Shown here: positions 39,443-51,126 of the stretch, piece after piece | Layout: every line of letters starts with the position of its first letter | Numbering within the stretch: the stretch's first letter is position 1 | DNA from: Patescibacteria group bacterium UBA5532 | GTDB lineage: Bacteria > Patescibacteriota > Gracilibacteria > BD1-5 > UBA2023 | Reading direction: 5' to 3' | DNA: 64,000 nt | Assembly: GCA_002426885.1 (NCBI GenBank) | Contig: DINU01000018.1 | Span: 62,001 to 126,000, forward strand | Position numbers and translations under genes: made by a program | Notes under the pieces: model-generated | Told to the model about the DNA's origin: nothing | The model's input: the letters and a program-made list of their open reading frames with translations, nothing else | The model's database searches: none

Positions 39443-41254
39443 CTATTCTCGGTTTTCTGGGGTTTCCTCCTCATCATCATCTGGCAAGAATCCATCATGC
39501 TGAAGTAGAACCATTTCACGATATGTATCCGATGACTTCATAAGCTCGGCATGATTCCCCCAAGCGATGATTTTCCCATTTTCGAGGAGATAAATCCTGT
39601 CGGCATTCTGGATCGTCGAGAGTCGGTGAGCGATCACGACCGAAGTCCGCCCCTGCATCAGCCGATCAAATGCCTCTTGCACGAGCTGTTCCGTCTTCGT
39701 ATCGAGCGCGCTTGTCGCCTCATCGAGGATCAGAATCTCGGGATCAGCGAGGATCGCACGCGCGATGGCGAGACGTTGTTTTTCTCATCCTGACAGTCGA
39801 AGTCCGCGCTCTCCGACCTCTGTCTCAAACGCATCCGGAAGACTCTGAATAAAGTCATAAATATTTGCCTGCCGACATGCCCGCTCGATCTCTCACTCCG
39901 TAATCCCATCACGTACATATTCCAGATTATGTCGAATCGTCTCATTAAAAAGCGTCGTATCCTGGAAAACTGCCGCGAATTTCTGTCGATATGAGTGCAG
40001 TGTAAAATCATAAATATCTGTATCATCGATACGAATTTTTCCTTCTGTCGGTTCATAGAAACGAAGTAACAGCTGAGTGATCGTCGATTTCCCGCTTCCA
40101 GTATGACCTACGAGCGCGATACGCTGTCACTTCTCGATCTCGAAATCGATATCCTGCAATACCATACGCTCAGTATCTGGGTACCGAAATGACACATTTT
40201 CGAATGTAATCGAGTGCCGAATCTCCGTGAGTTCTTGTGTACCGGTATCGATTTCTCGTGGCATCGCAAGCGTCTCCTGAAGTTGCTCATATTTCGCGAA
40301 GGACTGCATGAGCTGCTGATAATTCTGAAGGATCGAGAAAATCGGAGTATAAATCGTCTCAGTAAAAGAGAAAAAAAAGAAAATCGTACCGATCGTAATC
40401 TCGCCCCGTGCATAGAGATAGATACTCACCGCAAAGACAAAAATCCGAGGAATAATTTTTATAAATCGTCAAAATGAATTAAATCGAAGCCAATATCGAC
40501 GAATAGAATACTGTTTCTCTTGTGCGATCTGGAAGAGAGAATTCGCATAGGTTACCTCATGATCTTCCCGTGCTGAAACCTTTATGATATGAATATTCGT
40601 AAATATATCGCTGATACGTCCGAAGAACTTATCCCAGTATATATTCGCATTCTTCTGATGGGAATGTGCAACAGAACCGAAATATTGCGTGAGAAACAAG
40701 ACGAACGGAAGAAAAATAAGCGCGACAAGTGTAAGAATCGGGCTGATAATAGTCCCGAAAATCGTCAGAATAATCAGAAATGCCCCATACGGAAAAATCT
40801 CGAGAAAGAAAATATCAGCCGTTTCCCAGACAGATTCGATCGCTCGATCGAGAAGTTTTACCTTTTCTCCATTCTGAACGCGAATATGATACGGAATCGG
40901 GAGTCCCATCATCGCACGAACACGTGATATCCCTGCCTGCCCCCAGTCAGTCTGGGCGCGATCAAGCAAAAAAATACCATACCAGTACCGACTGAGCATC
41001 ACGAGAATGCTGATGACAAGCCACCCAAAGAGAAGCAGTGCAATCTGTGAGATATTAATCTCCGTCGTGAGTCATGACTCGAGCGTGTCGATGATAAACT
41101 TCGAGAAGACTGGCTCTATACTCATCCCGAGTACATAGAGCATCCCGAAAAAGAGAAGCATTTTCCATGCAGCTCGGATATGATGGAATTCTTGCATCAC
41201 CATAAAAAGCGTCTTCCAGAAGCTCGTTGGGTGTGTCTTTTCTGTATCAGTCAT
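39443..41254 (-). CDS. ABC exporter, fused membrane and ATPase domains
   Basis: 603 residues. Six hydrophobic spans occupy about 30-320. The ATP-binding domain begins ITFENVSFRYPDTERMVLQD near 350. It has Walker A LVGHTGSGKST, Q-loop AAVFQDTTLF, signature LRLSGGEKQRLAIARAIL, Walker B ILILDEATSALD, and H-loop VVIAHRLSTI. It is a half-transporter of the MsbA/lipid or peptide exporter type; the substrate is unknown. TGA-Gly codons occur in the membrane domain and in GGEKQR. It is transcribed alone and convergent with the pseudogene to its left. Confidence 0.93.
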
Positions 41255-41362
41255 AAAAAAAGAGTTATAAAAAAGTTTTTGAAGAAAAAAATGAATCTAT
41301 AGGAATCGGGGGAAATAAGAGTATTTTTGGTATGTGTCTGGAAACGAAGTGAAATCTGATCA

Positions 41363-41395
41363 TTCCTGCATGGGCAGGAATTCGTGTATGTACAT
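41363..41395. repeat. Repeat copy TCATTCCTGC...GCAGGAATT
   Basis: ATTCCTGCATGGGCAGGAAT is a perfect hairpin-forming unit of the dispersed family, placed between the ABC exporter and map. The remaining 41255-41461 sequence shows no gene. Confidence 0.55.
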
Positions 41396-41461
41396 GAATT
41401 ATAAAAATGAGATCAGAATGATCATATTCACAGGAAAAACTATGAGACGGAATCAGAGAAA

Positions 41462-42238
41462 TTATGTCAAAATCTCGTATCCCGTGTCTGTGACGAGGAT
41501 CGTATGCTCCCACTGTGCCGACAGTGACCCATCTCTCGTACGGACAGTCCAGTTATCAGCATCGAGTTTTGATTGATATTTCCCGATATTTACCATCGGC
41601 TCGACAGTAAATATCATGCCAGCACGAATCTCTGGACCAGTTCCCTTCTCTGCACGATGAAAAACAGCAGGATCTTCATGAAAATTCACACCGACACCAT
41701 GTCCTGTATAGTCCCGTACGACAGAGCATCCCTCGCTTGTGACATACTGATTGATCGCGAATCCGATATCTCAGAAATGTGCTCCCGGTCGTATCTCTGC
41801 CATACCGATCTCGAGCGCTCGCTTCGAGACTCGGATCACTTTCTGGGCATTTGGCGAGATTTTACCGACAGAAAACATACGCGATGCATCCCCGAAGTAT
41901 CCGTCGACGATCGACGTCACATCAATATTCAGAATATCACCATCTTTCAGGATCTCGTCGCTCCGCGGAATTCCATGACAGATGACACTATTCAGCGATA
42001 TACAGGTAAAACGCGGATATCCACCCTTTCCCCAGCGATTATTTCACTGATAGTTAATGCATGCGGAAGTCCCACCATTGCGGATCGTGAACTCATTCAT
42101 AATCGTATCGAGTTCTTCTGTGGAGACGCCTGCTTTCACATACGTCCCGATCATATCGAGGACATCGTGTGTCAGTCGTGATGCGCGCCGAATTCCTTCG
42201 ATTTGCTCTGGAGTTTTTATGATAATTTTATTTCACAT
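41462..42238 (-). CDS. map: Methionine aminopeptidase, type I
   Basis: 258 residues. It removes the initiator Met from nascent proteins. The pita-bread fold carries the metal ligands in NIDVTSIVDGYFGDASRMF (two Asp), the GHGVGVNFHEDP segment (His), IFTVEPM (Glu) and QWEHTILVT (Glu). The second codon is TGA (M-G-N-K), as in several genes here. Gly codons of GHGVG and RPGAHFGDIG also use TGA. A single-domain MetAP Ia without an N-terminal zinc finger. It pairs functionally with def at 48747. Confidence 0.95.
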
Positions 42239-42418
42239 AGTCGGTTGTAGAAGATAAACACTATATCCAAGATAAAAAAAGTATACATGTATTGCAGAAA
42301 AATACAAGCTAAGTTCCCAAGAAGCGATCCTCGAGAAAAAAAGAAAAATGCAAAAAACTATTGCGAAGATGCGAAAAAATTCAATAATGAATCTATTCTA
42401 TTTCTTCACTTTCCCCAT

Positions 42419-42817
42419 ATGCAATGATTTCATAAGAATATCGAGGAAGCTACCCTCGAGAATACACTCTTTCGCCAGGTGCTCTACACAGGGAAAAATA
42501 TGCAACTCGTCCTCATGACCCTGAAACCACTCGAGGAAATCGGCATGGAAATCCATCCCACAAATGACCAGTTTTTTCGATTTGAGCAAGGGATCGGAAA
42601 ATGCATCATCGACGGAAATGAATACATGGTCGAAGATGGCGATGCAGTCATTATCCCCGCAGGATCCGAGCATAATGTGATAAATACGAGTAACGATCAG
42701 GATCTGAAAATGTATACACTCTATGCGCCACCCCATCATACAGATAAGACGATTCATATGACACGAGAGGATGCGATCCATGATGATGAGGATTTTGATG
42801 GAAAGACGACGGAGTAA
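42419..42817 (+). CDS. Cupin-domain protein
   Basis: 132 residues. The N-terminal FHKNIEEATLENTLFRQVLY is followed by cupin motif 1, EEIGMEIHPTNDQFFRFEQG, with the usual metal-binding His and Glu, and motif 2, IIPAGSEHNVIN. The C-terminal segment YAPPHHTDKTIHMTREDA is common in a widespread family of small single-cupin proteins. Enzymatic role unknown. The ATG sits behind CTTTCCCCAT, and the third codon is TGA-Gly. A strong terminator follows. Confidence 0.85.
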
Positions 42818-42827
42818 TTTTATGGGT

Positions 42828-42855
42828 AAAACACCGCTCAAGGCGGTGTTTTTTT
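42828..42855 (+). terminator. Terminator of the cupin gene
   Basis: AAACACCGC/GCGGTGTTT stem with a small TCAAG loop and T7 tail. Confidence 0.88.
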
Positions 42856-42949
42856 GTCCAGAAATTCTCATAGAAAAAAACCTCTCTATCCTGCCATCAT
42901 CTCGCACGAGCAGAAATATCTCTGAGAATAGGTGAAGCCCAAAAATAAG

Positions 42950-43080
42950 TCTTCGACTTATTTTTATCTCGTGCACGAGGAATCTATGCGAATAAGAAAC
43001 ACAGAGTCAAATTCTCACACAGAACTGAACCCAAGAATGAAGCGAAACTTTGTCATTCCTACGTATGCAGGAATCCATGG
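42950..43080. repeat. Intergenic repeat cluster
   Basis: The 320-nt gap 42856-43175 holds no gene. It contains the hairpin AAATAAGTCTTCGACTTATTT (near 42946), GAGGAATCTATGCGAATAAG plus GAGTCAAATTCTCACAC (42980-43012), and TTGTCATTCCTACGTATG with GCAGGAATCC (43050-43077). All recur in the other copies. Confidence 0.55.
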
Positions 43081-43175
43081 GAAGAACGAATCACGGATTG
43101 AATGCCTGAAAAGACAAAATCTTGTTCTTCCTCGAAAGTATTATTTCGAATACTATTTTCGTTTTTTCTACAATA

Positions 43176-45395
43176 TTATCCGATCACATCTCTCGGCTTT
43201 GAGCCGTCAGCAGGTCAGACGATCCCCATATCTTCGAGAATATCGACGACGCGCGCTGCACGACCATATCAGAGCTTGAGATGGCGCTGAAGCATCGAAG
43301 TGGAGCATTTTCCTGAGGAGCGAACGAGCTCGATCGCTTGCTCGATAATCTGCGGATCCTCATCTCCTGATCCTTTTCACTCTCCTGAGGACGATCCTTC
43401 CCAATTTCACCGATCTCATTCGACGATCGAAGCATCATAGAGGTCTTCGAGCATAGCAGGATCGATCGTCAGTCGGATATGCTTCACGACACGTTCGACC
43501 TCATCCGTCTCGACGAGGACTCCCTGAAGACGCGTCTGCGTCATTGCGCCCGTCGGGAAGTACAGCATATCTCATCGCCCGAGAAGATCTTCCGCTCCCA
43601 TCGTATCGAGGATCGTTCGCGAATCGATCTGAGAAGCGACGGTAAAAGCGATGCGCGAAGGGATATTCGCTTTAATCGTCCCAGTAATAACATTGACCGA
43701 TGGACGCTGAGTCGCAAGGATCAGATGCATGCCGGTCGCACGCGCCTTCTGGGCGATACGCATGATCGCGCTTTCTACTTCTTTTTTATTTCCACTCATC
43801 ATCAGATCAGCAAGCTCATCGATCACGATTATGATCGCTGGCATTCGCTCTTTCCGATCGACTTTCGCATTATATTCCTCGAGATTTCGGACATTCAGAG
43901 GCTTAAATGTCGAGTATCGACGTTCCATCTCTGCGACAGACCATCGGAGTGCATTCAGAGCCTTATCTGGAGAATTAATGACCGGTGTCAGAAGATGTGG
44001 AATCCCATCATAGATCCCGAGCTCGACCTGCTTCGGATCGACCATAATCAGGCGGAGATCATTTGGAGTATTCTTAAAGAGAAGCGAGAGGAGAAATCCA
44101 TTCATTCCGACGGATTTTCCTGATCCCGTCTGTCATGCGATCAGAAGGTGTGGCATTTTTCCGAGATCTCAGACGACGTACTCGCCATTTATATCCTTTC
44201 CGATCGCAAGCGTGAGCTTCGACTTGCTCCGAGTAAATATCTCATTCGAAAGGAGTTCTCGTATGCCGATCGTATCACGCTTCTCATTCGGAACCTCGAT
44301 CCCGACGAGTCCCATCCCTGGGATCGGCGCCTGGATACGGATCGATTTCGCTTTCAGTGCGAGTGTCAGATTATCTTTCAGCGCCATGATCTTCGAGAGT
44401 TTTACGCCATCTGCAGGAAGAATCCGATATTGTACGACCGTCGGACCGACCGCTTCCTCCATCATTTCGACCTCGATCCCGAACTGCAGAAATGTCTTCT
44501 GAATAATGAGTGACTTCTCTTCGATTTCCTCATCAGTCACGACATTTATATGATGTATCTCGTTCAGAAGTGCAGGCGTGGGAAAATCCCATTTTCAGAA
44601 ATCGATCTGATTTTTTTCTGAATCTGTATTTTCACTTCATTTTTTATCGATTTTTACCTTCGTCGTAATCGCCTCAATAACAGGAGAACGCGGAGAAAAA
44701 ATACTCCCCAGTCATGATTTTTTCTCTTCGAGATCTTTTTCTCGGATAAAAGTCGGCTTCTTGCTGATTTCCTGTTTTGTACGATCCGTCGAGATTTTCG
44801 CGATTTTCTCCTCGAGTTCTTTTACTTTTTGTGCATGTTTATCTGATCGATCGGGGAGAATCTTCTCCTCTCGCGTCGCATCACGGAAGCTCTCGATCGA
44901 TGGTGCGACGATCTTCTCGTGGACATTGCGCAGAATCGTCCGATATGAGATGCGGAGCGTCATCCAGAGTGAGAGCCCGAGAAGCGCAAGGGTAAAAATA
45001 ATTCATGGAACAAAGCCAAAATATCGGACAAGCAAAAGATGAAAATCAAACTGACCAATCGGAAAATCAGCAGCAAATCCGAGGAGTGTCGTGAGAGAAA
45101 TCCATGAAAAAAGAATCCCGAAAGCCCGTGCAAGCGACCAATTTGCTCGACGGAATAAGATCATAATCCCGAGAATACACGGAACAAAACTCAGAATATA
45201 TCGATAATACTCTCCCGAAAGCTGAAAACCGATGTTTTTCAGAAGGGTCCCCACGATACTCCCCTGCTCCGTAAAGAAGATCAATACAGAAAAAGCAAGG
45301 AGAAGTCAAGCGATCAGAATATTCACTGATTCCGCGGTCATGAATGAAGAGTGGGAGCTTCCCTTACGAGAAGAAGAATATTTCTTTTTTCACAT
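43176..45395 (-). CDS. ftsK: DNA translocase FtsK/SpoIIIE
   Basis: 739 residues. FtsK pumps chromosome ends through the division septum. Four membrane helices lie in the first 170 residues (for example ILSFVPCILGIMILF and FGILFSWISLTTLLGF). A charged linker with coiled coil (KHAQKVKELEEKIAKI) follows. The alpha/beta motor has PHLLIAGQTGSGKSVGMNGF (Walker A, with its first Gly TGA) and MPAIIIVIDELADLMM (Walker B). It ends with the winged-helix gamma domain (SMLQRHLKLGYGRAARVVDI) and the tail GPADGSKPRDVIG. A TATACT box seven bases before the ATG implies a leaderless mRNA. Confidence 0.95.
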
Positions 45396-45591
45396 GCGGG
45401 AGAGTATACGGAAAGAATACGAGAAGTAAAGCAACTTCAGAGAAAATAACCCATTTTTTTCAGGATATATTCTTGTGGGAAAAGTATGAGTACGAGAGTA
45501 TTGCTCAGGAAAAAATCTGATAGTATTGTTTCTTCACCAAAATTCCACACTTCATACTTGATTTTTTCGTTTTTTCTTTTATCATCATTAC

Positions 45592-46014
45592 ATGATACAG
45601 TTTCGTACATTTGTCAAGCACACTGCCCTTCTATCAGTTCTCGCACTTGGGTGCGTCCCTTTTTCTGTAGCTGGTGCAGAAAGTACGACAGCACGTACCG
45701 ATACGATCGACATCACAGCACTTGAGACAGCTGAGAAAAAAGATCTTGTAATCCAGGATATTAACTCGTACATTCTCGAAGTATATAAGGCTCAGGGGGA
45801 TAAGATTCTCCGAAATCTTGATATTACACTTCGAAAGACACTTCCGAAAGCAGAAGATCAGATACAGGCATATGCACGACTCCAGTCTGCACTCGTGGAG
45901 AATAGAAAACAGCTCCAGAATGAAGAAATGAGTGAAACGCGCCGGGCGTTGATATCTGACTTTTTACTCTATCTGATCGAACAGCTCGACGTACGGATTC
46001 ATGATTTATCCTAG
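45592..46014 (+). CDS. Secreted protein of unknown function
   Basis: 140 residues. Signal peptide HTALLSVLALGCVPFSVAGA, with a probable signal peptidase I site after AGA near residue 29. The LALGC stretch could alternatively be a lipobox. The mature part is all helical and charged (LETAEKKDLVIQDINSYILE, QIQAYARLQSALVENRKQL), so a helical bundle or coiled coil. Not recognised. No TGA codons. It lies between ftsK (divergent) and the AI-2E permease gene. Confidence 0.7.
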   Translation: MIQFRTFVKHTALLSVLALGCVPFSVAGAESTTARTDTIDITALETAEKKDLVIQDINSYILEVYKAQGDKILRNLDITLRKTLPKAEDQIQAYARLQSALVENRKQLQNEEMSETRRALISDFLLYLIEQLDVRIHDLS

Positions 46015-46109
46015 AAGAGATATATTTGTAAATACTTTTTTATGAAGCACTCCCTGAAAAGGAGTGATTTTTGCTTGCAGAGAAATCGAAACCCCATATA
46101 GTATCCGCA

Positions 46110-46115
46110 TATAAT
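46110..46115 (+). promoter_or_regulatory. -10 box (TATAAT) of the AI-2E permease gene
   Basis: TATAAT ends seven bases before ATG 46123, so the transcript is expected to be leaderless or to have one leader base. Confidence 0.55.
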
Positions 46116-46122
46116 TTCTCAT

Positions 46123-47322
46123 ATGAACACAGAATACTCTCTTTTTCTGAAGAAAGTCTTTACGCTTCTGTTTATTGCGGTTATCCTCTGGGTGCTCTAC
46201 ACGATTAATTCTGTCGTCGTAATCGTACTTCTATCTGGATTTCTCGGGATTCTGATGAATCCACTCGTGACGCTCATGCAACAGAAGCGAGTGCCTGCAT
46301 GGCTCACCGTGACAGTTATTTACATTCTTGTGCTGATCCTGATCTTCTTCGTCATCGGGACGCTCGTGCCACTTATCATTCAGTATATCAGTATCGGTAT
46401 TTCTGGATTTATAAAATGGATCCAGAATGTCCAGCTGATCTACTCGACTGAGTGAGTCGCTGGTTTTCATCTGCCTTCATGGATAGAAGGATGGCTGAAT
46501 TCTCTCCTGTGAGGAAATGCGCTTGATGGAGTACTCGAGCTCTTGCAGGCGAATATAAAAGAAATTCAGCTTTTTCTGACCGAACAAGCAAAAAATATTA
46601 CGACTGGAACATTCAATATTGGGAGCAGTGTGATCGGCTTTATCAGTACATTTATCTTCGTCGGGATTACGACATTTCTTCTTGTGCTCGATCGGAAAGC
46701 AGTCGGTAATTTTGTGCTCGATGTACTTCCAGAGAATCTTGCCCGATACTGCACTGTAAAATTCCGAGAAATCGAAGAGATTCTCGGATCATGGATCCGG
46801 GGACAGATCGTACTCGGTTTCTCGATCTATATCACGACACTCATCGGACTGACACTTGTCGAGTGGTTTATGGGAGTGACATTCGAGAGAAAATGAACGA
46901 TCGCACTGATCGCTGGTATCATGGAATTCGTCCCATATCTCGGACCGATTATCTCAGCAATTCCAGCACTGGTCGTCGCTCTGAGTATCAGCTGGGAAGT
47001 CACACTCGTGACGCTTGTCTTATATATCGCGATCCAGCAGCTCGAGAATAATGTATTCGTGCCGATTATCATGAGTAAATCGCTCGATCTCTCACCATTT
47101 TATATTTTCATCGTCATGGTAGCATGAGGAATGCTCGCATGAATCCTCGGGATTATCCTCGCCGTTCCGGTCGCTGCCATCATGCAGAAGCTCGCCACAG
47201 ATCTGATCCAGTATAAGAAGAGTCGATCTCATTCTTCTTCACCGATCACGACGACACCGATCGAGAAGAAACCAAAAGTACCCCCAACATCAAAGGCGAA
47301 AATACAATCTGTGAAATCATAA
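46123..47322 (+). CDS. AI-2E family transporter (PerM/TqsA family)
   Basis: 399 residues with about seven or eight membrane segments. The family pattern is clear: the N-terminal pair (FTLLFIAVILWVLYTIN, VVIVLLSGFLGILMNP), a long extracytoplasmic-type loop, then ILGSWIRGQIVLGFSIYITT, IAGIMEFVPYLGPIISAIPA and VFVPIIMSKSLDLSPFYIFI near 320. The C-terminal tail is Ser/Lys/Pro-rich. TGA-Gly codons include those in FERKGTIALIAG and VAGGMLAGILG. Members export small molecules or act as Na+/H+ antiporters; the substrate here is unknown. It converges with murE, 3 nt away. Confidence 0.88.
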
Positions 47323-47325
47323 TTA

Positions 47326-48642
47326 CTCTGCGAGTTTGAACTTCTGGATTTCTGAGAGAAGTCGCTCAGTTACAAGTCGATCACTCCATGGAATCGATCC
47401 GTTTCTTGTGACTTGGACGCTCTCAGATCATTTTCCAGCGATGAGAAGAATATCATCCCGTTCCATCATGATCAGTGCCGTACGGATCGCATCTTCTCGA
47501 CTCGGAATAATCCAGTAGTTATCCCCTTCTTTTCTCGTGATTCCTGCCACAATCTCGGAGATAATCGAGAGTGAATCCTCTCCATAGGTATCATCATCTG
47601 TGACGATCACGACATCTGAGAATGCATCCACGACGGCTCACATTTTTGGACGCTTTGTCCGATCGCGTTCACCAGTCGCTCAGAAAACGGTCAAAACCCG
47701 TCTTTTCGGGTACATCTTCCGAAGTGTATCGAGCACGGCACGGAGTGAATCTTCGGTATGTGCATAGTCGATATAGATCGAGAGATTATCCGGATTCGGG
47801 ACTTTTTCCATACGTCATGGAATATTCTCGAAGTTCTCGATCGCCTTCTGAATCTCTGGGATTTGCATCTGCTGAGAGACGAAGACACAGATAGAAGCGA
47901 GGATATTCGCGATATTAAATTCCCCGAGAAGTTTCGTATGGACATGAAAGAGCTCTGATGGCATTTTTACATCAAAATCAGTCCCATCTTCATGATATAC
48001 GATATTCTGGGCTCGCACTTGCGCGGCTCCACGAACAGAGAAGGTGTACATATTATCGACCGCAATATCTCGAGAGAGAAAAAGATCTGCATAATTCGAG
48101 TCTTTATTCACGACTCCCACCTTACGAATATCGCGACGAATGCCGTATTTATAGAGATTTCGAAAAAGAGAGAGCTTCGTGTCGACATAGTTCTCCATCG
48201 TATGATGCAGATCGAGATGATCCTGAGAAATATTCGAGAGGACCGCAACATCGTACCGAAGCCCGTAGACGCGATTATAGAAGAGCGCGTGACTCGAAGT
48301 CTCGATAACGACGTAATTACATCCTTCTTTTTTTGCGCGATTGAGGATTTTCCACATATCGAACGGATCGAGTGAAGTCATCTTCTTGGTATTCATCGTG
48401 ACGACTCCATCCATCATGATCGATGCCGTCGAGAGCATGACGACTTTTTTCCCAGTTCCTTGCAGTCCAGAAGCGACCAGATTCGTGATCGTCGTCTTCC
48501 CTTTCGTTCCTGTGACACCGATCACGACCATATCCTTCACGGGATTTCACGAGAGGAGATATGCCGTCATTCCCCGCAAAAAATGATAGGACGTCCGAAG
48601 TGAAGAATCCAGAGGAATGATTTTTCTGAGATATTGGAGCAT
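47326..48642 (-). CDS. murE: UDP-N-acetylmuramyl-tripeptide synthetase (MurE-type Mur ligase)
   Basis: 438 residues. Mur ligases add amino acids to UDP-MurNAc peptides. The central domain starts VVIGVTGTKGKTTITNLVAS, the ATP site, and continues with MTSLDPFDMWKILNRAKKEG, VIETSSHALFYNRVYGLRYD, VLSNISQDHLDLHHTMENY and LLGEFNIANILASI. The C-terminal domain has IYIDYAHTEDSLRAVLDTLR, LTVFGATGERDRTKRPKM and VTDDDTYGEDSLSI. The UDP-binding N-terminal domain is reduced to about 35 residues, so the enzyme is shorter than usual (about 490). The amino-acid specificity motif is not the standard DNPR (DDTYGED instead), so the added residue is uncertain. Confidence 0.88.
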
Positions 48643-48746
48643 AGAAAGAGAAATGTGTGGTTGAATTTTATGGAAAAATTTATATTATCAAACTGAAATA
48701 TGGATTCTTCCGTGTTTCCAGAAATTTATACTTGATTCGGATTTTT

Positions 48747-49253
48747 ATGTTTACCATCGAAACAGGAGAGAAAAATACGATCCTTCGTACGAAGAGTGAG
48801 CCACTGAAGATGAACGAGATCGCGCAGTATCGAGCAATCGGCAATGATATGGTAAAATTTATACGCGATCCGAAAAATGGCGCTGCCGGGCTCGCAGCTC
48901 CACAGATCGGCATCAATAAACGATTTGTCGCAGTGTCTCTTTTGCGATCCTACTCTGATGAGGATTTTCGATCGCTTCTGATGATAAATCCAGAAATTCT
49001 CGAGCACTCAGAGGAGAAATATATCGACGATGAGGGCTGTCTCTCGATCCCAGGAGAAGAGTGAGCCGTCTCTCGATGGAACTGGATAAAAGTCCGCTAC
49101 ACAGATCTCAATGGAAAAACCAGCACACTCAAACTCACGGGACTCTCAGGAAGAATCGTCCAGCATGAAGTCGACCACCTTGACGGCATTCTTTTTACTG
49201 ATAAAGAAGAGAGTCAGCACGAGAATATATTCATGAAAGCTCTCGCGATATAG
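48747..49253 (+). CDS. def: Peptide deformylase
   Basis: 168 residues. It removes formyl from the initiator Met. All three motifs are present: GAAGLAAPQIG (motif I), DEGCLSIPGEEG (motif II, Cys metal ligand, with Gly as TGA) and IVQHEVDHLDGILF (motif III, HExxH). ATG 48747 was preferred over an upstream in-frame ATG at 48657, because it places the family N-terminus correctly (FTIETGEKNTILRTKSEPL). The following minus-strand gene ends 3 nt away. Confidence 0.95.
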
Positions 49254-49255
49254 CA

Positions 49256-49759
49256 CTAAAATGTTTTCCGTACGTTTTCTATGAGTATCTTGTAGTCCTC
49301 GGGAAATCGCGTATTCTCGAGAAAACGCACGATTTGCTCGAAGATCATGTACGGATTCATGACTTTATAGAGAAATGCATTTCACTCGAAACGCATCGGA
49401 TTATACTGTGTAAATGTGTTGCTATAGGTATTTTGCAGAGGAATTATCGGAACATTTCCAGCACGAACTGCATCGATAAGAGGAAGTGTACCATTCATAT
49501 CGGTCACGACTGCATCGATACCGAGAAAATCTTTTTCTCGAAATGATGGAAAAACTGAGCTCATCACATCATCGCCATACATCAGACATGGTAATTCGAT
49601 TCCCTGACACATCTGAGTCAGAGTAGCACGCATCTCAGCATCAGAAATATCGATCAGCAAGAGCATCGATACATCTTTCCCAGGGAAATATTTCTTCGCG
49701 AGAGACTTCCGAGCATTTTCCTTTCTTTTTCGGAAAGAAATGGGAGGATTTTCTGTCAT
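49256..49759 (-). CDS. Unknown protein, possible GT-B/glycogen-synthase-like C-terminal fold
   Basis: 167 residues. The reading frame crosses a TGA-Gly at 49382 and ends with TAG at 49256. Segments such as DVSMLLLIDISDAEMRATL, IELPCLMYGDDVMS, GTLPLIDAVRAGNVPIIPLQ and EGNAFLYKVMNPYMIFEQI resemble the C-terminal Rossmann half of starch/glycogen synthases, where 'P-ID-VR-G-VPI' precedes the sugar-binding loop. No N-terminal half is present, so it may be a domain remnant or an unrelated small protein. It is transcribed toward def. Confidence 0.5.
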
Positions 49760-49857
49760 AGATTGGTATTGGTATAAATCTAGAACTAGTGTAGCAGATT
49801 CTCAGGATATATGCCAGAGAAATCTCTTGACAGAGAGGATATTCCCACAGAGAAATA

Positions 49858-49884
49858 AAGAATCCCCCTGAAAAGAGGGATTTC
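49858..49884 (-). terminator. Terminator of the 51010 gene
   Basis: On the minus strand AAATCCCTC ... GGGGGATT stem followed by CTTTATTT, about 30 nt beyond the stop. Confidence 0.55.
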
Positions 49885-49912
49885 TCGTACTTTCTGAAGG
49901 GATGAAGAGAAA

Positions 49913-51010
49913 TTAGTTATTATTACAGATGGTGGTATATCTCGTCTCGAGTGTCGTATCACCGGCATGATTTGCGACTACGCGCCCATCACATGCGATG
50001 TTATTCGGAAGTGGTAAGACGAGTGTCTCGATTTTTTGTATTTCTGCAAGAGATTCTGTAAATTTCCCGAGGATAAAATAGACCCGGTATCGAATTTTCA
50101 AGAGTTCCACCGTCGGAGCATTCTGAGTCAGATACTGATCACTCAGAGAAATAACAGAGAGATAGCGTTTTTCAGAATATGCCTTATTAATCGCTGTCAT
50201 ACTGACGGGGACGTCAGGAGACACAGAAACCTCTGCAGAAGTATCTGTCGATCCAGAAGAGGCAGATGGAGTCGTATCTGTGGAAGTATTCACAGCAGTC
50301 GATCCAGAAGTCGTTACTGGTACGATCGTCGTTCATGGAAGATACGGAGATCGGATCCGAGTACGAGCAGTCTCTGAGTATGGATTACTTCATCGTGCTG
50401 TAATATATCGTCGAGTTCCTGGGTCGAAGATGAAGAGTCCGAGAAGTGTCCGCTCGAACGTCTCTTGGTTAAACTGATAGAGAAGTTTTGCATCATACGA
50501 ACCAGAGAGTGTTCCTCCTGTAAAAATCACATCGACAAAGACGCGATTCATCGCACCTGTGTTTACGAATTCATACTCCCCGATGACTGCGCCAGCAGGA
50601 AACTGGTAATTCTCCCGGACTGCCTGCCACTCGCGATTCATGCGCTCGATCATACCCGCAAACTGCACGGAATAACTCGTCGCGATCGCACTGAGATTCT
50701 CAGAAACCTGTGGTGACACAGGTGCTACTTCGGTCGTCGTCCCACCAGTAAAGGAGATGATTCCACTTCCAGTCACTTGGACGATAATTCATCGTGAAGA
50801 AAGGATATCTTTTAGGTTTTTATTTTCCTGTTCAAGGGTCGTAATCCGGACTTCATTATCGGATACCTGATCACGAAGTGCAGAAATCGTCTCGATAAGC
50901 GAGGTAATCGTAGAACTTGGGCTCGTCGTAACAGCTCCTGAACCCTCTCCGAATGCGTGAAACGGAACGAGTAGAAAAACACAGAAGAGAAAAGAGAGAT
51001 TTTTTCGCAT
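49913..51010 (-). CDS. Secreted coiled-coil protein with Ser/Thr linker
   Basis: 365 residues. Signal peptide NLSFLFCVFLLVPFHAFGEG. A heptad-like stretch ISALRDQVSDNEVRITTLEQ near residue 44 suggests trimeric or dimeric coiled coil. It is followed by a beta-rich domain (AVIGEYEFVNTGAMNRVFVD, TRRYITARGSNPYS). A Thr/Ser/Asp-rich linker (about 245-285) leads to a helical TPR-like C-terminus (YLSVISLSDQYLTQ, IRYRVYFILGKFTESLAEIQ) with two Cys in the tail. TGA-Gly codons at 50789 and 50390 join three otherwise separate frames. Not recognised. Confidence 0.7.
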
Positions 51011-51126
51011 AATAAAAAATAATTTTCCCCTATCATATAGCTGAAAGGAGAGAAATCAAACCTGTTCTCTGAAGAAGTGTTGCAGATTTTATATTTTATT
51101 CCATAATCAAGATAATTTAGGCATGG

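Noticed and set aside
39208..39540. 110-codon open frame (with one TGA) between the 38617 gene and the ABC exporter
   Set aside because: No start codon in a sensible place, and its 3' third is antisense to the ABC exporter C-terminus. It could be a decayed gene but there is no positive support.
45486..45725. 79-codon plus-strand frame before the secreted protein at 45592
   Set aside because: It overlaps the signal peptide of the better-supported gene in another frame and has no coding features of its own.
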